A DNA stretch of 42,753 nt. Source: Paracoccaceae bacterium. Lineage in GTDB: Bacteria > Pseudomonadota > Alphaproteobacteria > Rhodobacterales > Rhodobacteraceae. The position numbers were made by a program, and so were the translations under genes. Positions 40,377 through 42,753 of this stretch are shown one piece after another (positions within the stretch are counted from its first letter, which is position 1; the number at the start of each line of letters is the position of its first letter). The stretch is taken from assembly GCA_020832705.1 (NCBI GenBank), contig JAFIEE010000006.1, positions 1 to 42,753 of the forward strand, given 5' to 3'. Below the pieces are notes generated by a model. The model saw only the letters and a list, made by a program, of their open reading frames with translations. It searched no databases and had not been told where the DNA came from.

Positions 40377-41999
40377 ATGGGCAATCACCTCTATTACGGC
40401 GATAACCTGGCGGTGCTGCGCGAGTCCGTGGCGGACGAAAGCGTGGACCTGATCTACCTTGATCCGCCGTTCAATTCGAACGCCAGCTACAACGTGCTGT
40501 TCAGGGGTCCATCCGGGCAGGAGAGTGCCGCGCAGATCGAGGCGTTTGACGACACCTGGCACTGGAATGACAGCGCCGAGGCCGCGTTCGGCGAGGTGCT
40601 GCGCTCGGGCAATGGCGCGGCGGCGGAGATGCTGCGGGCGATGCGGTCGTTTCTGGGCGAGAATGACATGATGGCGTATCTGGCCATGATGGCCGTGCGC
40701 CTGATCGAGTTGCACCGCGTGCTCAAGCCCACCGGAAGCCTGTACCTGCACTGCGACCCCACGGCGAGCCATTACCTGAAGATATTGCTGGATGCGGTGT
40801 TCGGCCCGACCCGGTTTCTGAATGAGGTGGTCTGGAAGCGTACCAGCGCACATTCCAGTGCCAAAAGGTGGGGGCCGGTCCATGACGTGATTCTTTACTA
40901 TGCCAAGTCAGACAAGTTTGACTGGATTGGAACGCATCAACCTTATGATGACACTTACATCGATGCCTTTTTCACGCACACTGATCCGGACGGGCGGCGA
41001 TGGAGGCGCGCCGACCTAACCGGGGCAGGAGTTCGCAACGGTGCATCCGGTAAGGCTTGGAAAGGCATTGATGTTACCGCCAAAGGCAGGCACTGGGCGT
41101 TTCCGGTGGAAAAGCTCGATGAAATGGATGCCGAAGGGAAAATCCATTGGCCAAAAAGGGAGGGCGGCGTTCCGCAACGAAAGCGTTACTTGGACGAGCT
41201 GCCGGGAATGCCTGTCCAAGACGTCATCACTGACATTAAGCCGATCCACAATATCGGCGGCGAACGCCTCGGCTACCCCACCCAGAAACCCGTCGCGCTG
41301 CTGGAACGGATCATCGCCGCCTCGTCCAACCCCGGCGATGTGGTGCTGGACCCGTTCTGCGGCTGCGGCACCACCGTCCACGCCGCCCAGAAACTCGACC
41401 GCAACTGGATCGGCATCGATGTCACCCACCTGGCCATCGGGCTGATCGAAAAGCGCCTGCGCGATGCCTTCGAGGGCGTGGAATTCACCACCCACGGCGT
41501 GCCGCAGGATATCGAGGCCGCGCGCGATCTGGCCAACCGGGGGCGCGCGGACAAGAATTACTATTTCGAGTTTGAAAAATGGGCGCTCTCGCTCATCAAT
41601 GCCCAGCCCGGCAACCTGTCGAAGAAAGGCGCCGACCGGGGCATCGACGGCAATATCTATTTCGGCAAGACCAACCGCGCGATTGTCAGCGTCAAGGCGG
41701 GCGACAACGTGGGCGTTTCCATGATCCGCGACCTGCGCGGCGTGATCGAACGCGAACGCGCCGATATCGGCATCTTCCTGACCCTGACGCCCCCCACCAA
41801 ACCCATGACCACCGAAGCCGCCGCCGCCGGTCAGTTTGACATGGAAGGCTTCCACCCCGTCCCGCGCATCCAGATCGTCAGCATCGAGGACGCGCTGCAA
41901 TTGCGCGACCGCGCCGTGCGGCTTCCGGCGCGACGCGATGACACCTTCCGCCGGGCGAAGCGCGAGGGCGCGCGCGGGCAGGGCAGCCTCGACCTCTGA
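40377..41999 (+). CDS. DNA methyltransferase fused to a restriction endonuclease-like domain
   Basis: A 540-residue protein. Motif IV, LDPPFNSN, is at residue 29, and the SAM-binding motif VLDPFCGCGTT is near residue 325, after ERLGYPTQKPVALLERI; this order is the beta class of N4/N6 methyltransferases. The target recognition region lies between (about residues 158-290) and is clearly more AT-rich than the flanks. The C-terminal residues about 385-480 contain GADRGIDGNIYF and AIVSVKAG, which fit the D...(S)xK core of Mrr-like PD-(D/E)XK nucleases. ATG 40377 has AAGGCGGGGG upstream. It may be a one-protein restriction-modification system, or a methyltransferase with an inactive nuclease domain. 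Confidence 0.85.
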   Translation: MGNHLYYGDNLAVLRESVADESVDLIYLDPPFNSNASYNVLFRGPSGQESAAQIEAFDDTWHWNDSAEAAFGEVLRSGNGAAAEMLRAMRSFLGENDMMAYLAMMAVRLIELHRVLKPTGSLYLHCDPTASHYLKILLDAVFGPTRFLNEVVWKRTSAHSSAKRWGPVHDVILYYAKSDKFDWIGTHQPYDDTYIDAFFTHTDPDGRRWRRADLTGAGVRNGASGKAWKGIDVTAKGRHWAFPVEKLDEMDAEGKIHWPKREGGVPQRKRYLDELPGMPVQDVITDIKPIHNIGGERLGYPTQKPVALLERIIAASSNPGDVVLDPFCGCGTTVHAAQKLDRNWIGIDVTHLAIGLIEKRLRDAFEGVEFTTHGVPQDIEAARDLANRGRADKNYYFEFEKWALSLINAQPGNLSKKGADRGIDGNIYFGKTNRAIVSVKAGDNVGVSMIRDLRGVIERERADIGIFLTLTPPTKPMTTEAAAAGQFDMEGFHPVPRIQIVSIEDALQLRDRAVRLPARRDDTFRRAKREGARGQGSLDL

Positions 42000-42113
42000 C
42001 CCCCCCCCACCCTCGCGCGCCGGGCACTGGCGGGGGCTTGAGCCGGGCGCGCAATCCGGGCATGACCGGCACGGGGCCGCGCACAGGACCGGCGCGCACA
42101 GGAAGGGGACGTC

Positions 42114-42753
42114 ATGAGCACCGAGATTTCGACCGGGATGTATCTGGTGCACCTGCTCCGCGCCCATGGGGTGGATACCGTCTTCGGCATCCCCGGCGTG
42201 CATACGATCGAGCTGTATCGCGGGCTGGCGGGCAGCGGCATCCGCCATGTCACCCCGCGCCACGAACAGGGCGCGGGCTTCATGGCCGACGGCTATGCCC
42301 GCGCCAGCGGGCGGCCCGGCGTGTGCTTCATCATTTCGGGGCCGGGGATGACGAACATCGCCACCGCCATGGGGCAGGCCTACGGCGATTCGGTGCCGAT
42401 GCTGGTGATTTCCACGGTCAATGCGCATGGGCGCATGGGCTCGGGTGCGGGCTGGCTGCACGAGTTGCCGGACCAGCAGGCGCTGGCGGCGGGGGTGGCG
42501 GCCTTCAGCCGGACGGTGCATACGCCCGGCGAACTCCCCGGCGCGCTGGCCGAGGCGTTCGCGGTCTTCGACAGCGCGCGGCCCCGGCCCGTGCATCTGG
42601 AACTGCCCATCGACGTGATGCTGGCCCCGGCGCATGGCCTGCCGGTGCCCGCAACGCCCGCCCGCGGCGCCCGCCCCGCCCCCGCGCCCGAAGCGGTGGC
42701 ACAGGCGGCGGCGATGCTGGGCGGCGCGCGCGCGCCGCTGATCCTGGCCGGGG
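42114..42753 (+). CDS. TPP-dependent decarboxylase, AruI-like (partial)
   Basis: The first 213 residues of a thiamine-pyrophosphate enzyme of the acetolactate-synthase type, cut by the window end. It has TPP-dimer motifs in GVDTVFGIPGVHTIELYRGL (with the catalytic Glu-type region in TPRHEQGAGFMADGYARASG) and FIISGPGMTNIATAMGQAYG. The first part resembles 5-guanidino-2-oxopentanoate decarboxylase (AruI) of the arginine transaminase pathway more than acetolactate synthase. AGGAAGGGG precedes the ATG. The assignment needs the missing C-terminal part. Confidence 0.75.
   Translation, partial: MSTEISTGMYLVHLLRAHGVDTVFGIPGVHTIELYRGLAGSGIRHVTPRHEQGAGFMADGYARASGRPGVCFIISGPGMTNIATAMGQAYGDSVPMLVISTVNAHGRMGSGAGWLHELPDQQALAAGVAAFSRTVHTPGELPGALAEAFAVFDSARPRPVHLELPIDVMLAPAHGLPVPATPARGARPAPAPEAVAQAAAMLGGARAPLILAG

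Overview
The window is a GC-rich chromosomal segment. Its gene content suggests an alphaproteobacterium, probably Rhodobacterales: tripartite tricarboxylate (TTT) transporters, FCD-type GntR regulators, a LigM/Gal aromatic pathway, TRAP transporter debris and IS481/IS5 debris. I see no rRNA, tRNA or CRISPR. Genes are densely packed, often joined by ATGA overlaps, and almost all are catabolic or transport genes. The taxonomic call is inference from gene families and composition.

Region 1 (576-6626): a divergent FCD-GntR regulator faces an operon of an SDR-like protein with a degenerate active site, TctC-TctB-TctA, and an Asp/Glu racemase superfamily enzyme with an arylmalonate-decarboxylase-like Gly/Cys pair. 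A strong hairpin and a small membrane protein follow. Bases 1-575 hold no recognisable gene.

Region 2 (6718-29533): a large aromatic catabolism block. It contains a PYROXD2-like FAD oxidoreductase, a 500-residue HTH plus methyltransferase-like protein, and a LigM-like tetrahydrofolate-dependent O-demethylase. A long leftward operon follows: Asp-box beta-propeller, isochorismatase-family hydrolase, unknown protein, enoyl-CoA hydratase, ADP-forming acyl-CoA synthetase, aldehyde dehydrogenase, SDR and a tautomerase. Next come a second TTT transporter (TctC plus a TctA-TctB fusion), a RidA protein, a LysR regulator with two HTH domains, a 6PGDH-like dehydrogenase, and galB-galC-galD homologues. 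Four transcription start regions in this block carry the same direct repeat, GCCCAC-N5-GCCCACTAG, always with an exact 11-bp period and the same orientation. I read this as an undescribed regulon covering about 13 genes. The enzymes together suggest uptake, CoA activation, side-chain shortening and O-demethylation of a methoxylated aromatic acid, draining to oxaloacetate and pyruvate through GalB/D/C. The ring-cleavage dioxygenase is not in the window.

Region 3 (29522-30147): decayed IS481 and IS5 transposase fragments separate the aromatic block from the next module.

Region 4 (30186-40014): a self-contained module with TPP-dependent E1 alpha and beta, an Ehu-like amino-acid ABC transporter lacking an ATPase, a GntR regulator, a glutamine-synthetase-like ligase, an SDR, a VOC protein, a gamma-glutamyltransferase and an 80-residue free-standing lipoyl domain. 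Two of its promoters share a near-identical 24-bp element. I propose a gamma-glutamylated amine pathway ending in oxidative cleavage by an E1/lipoyl pair.

Region 5 (40100-42753): a 5' fragment of queG and a possible methyltransferase tail remnant mark the module's right edge. They are followed by a fused DNA methyltransferase/restriction protein with an AT-richer recognition region, and the start of an AruI-like TPP enzyme cut by the window end.
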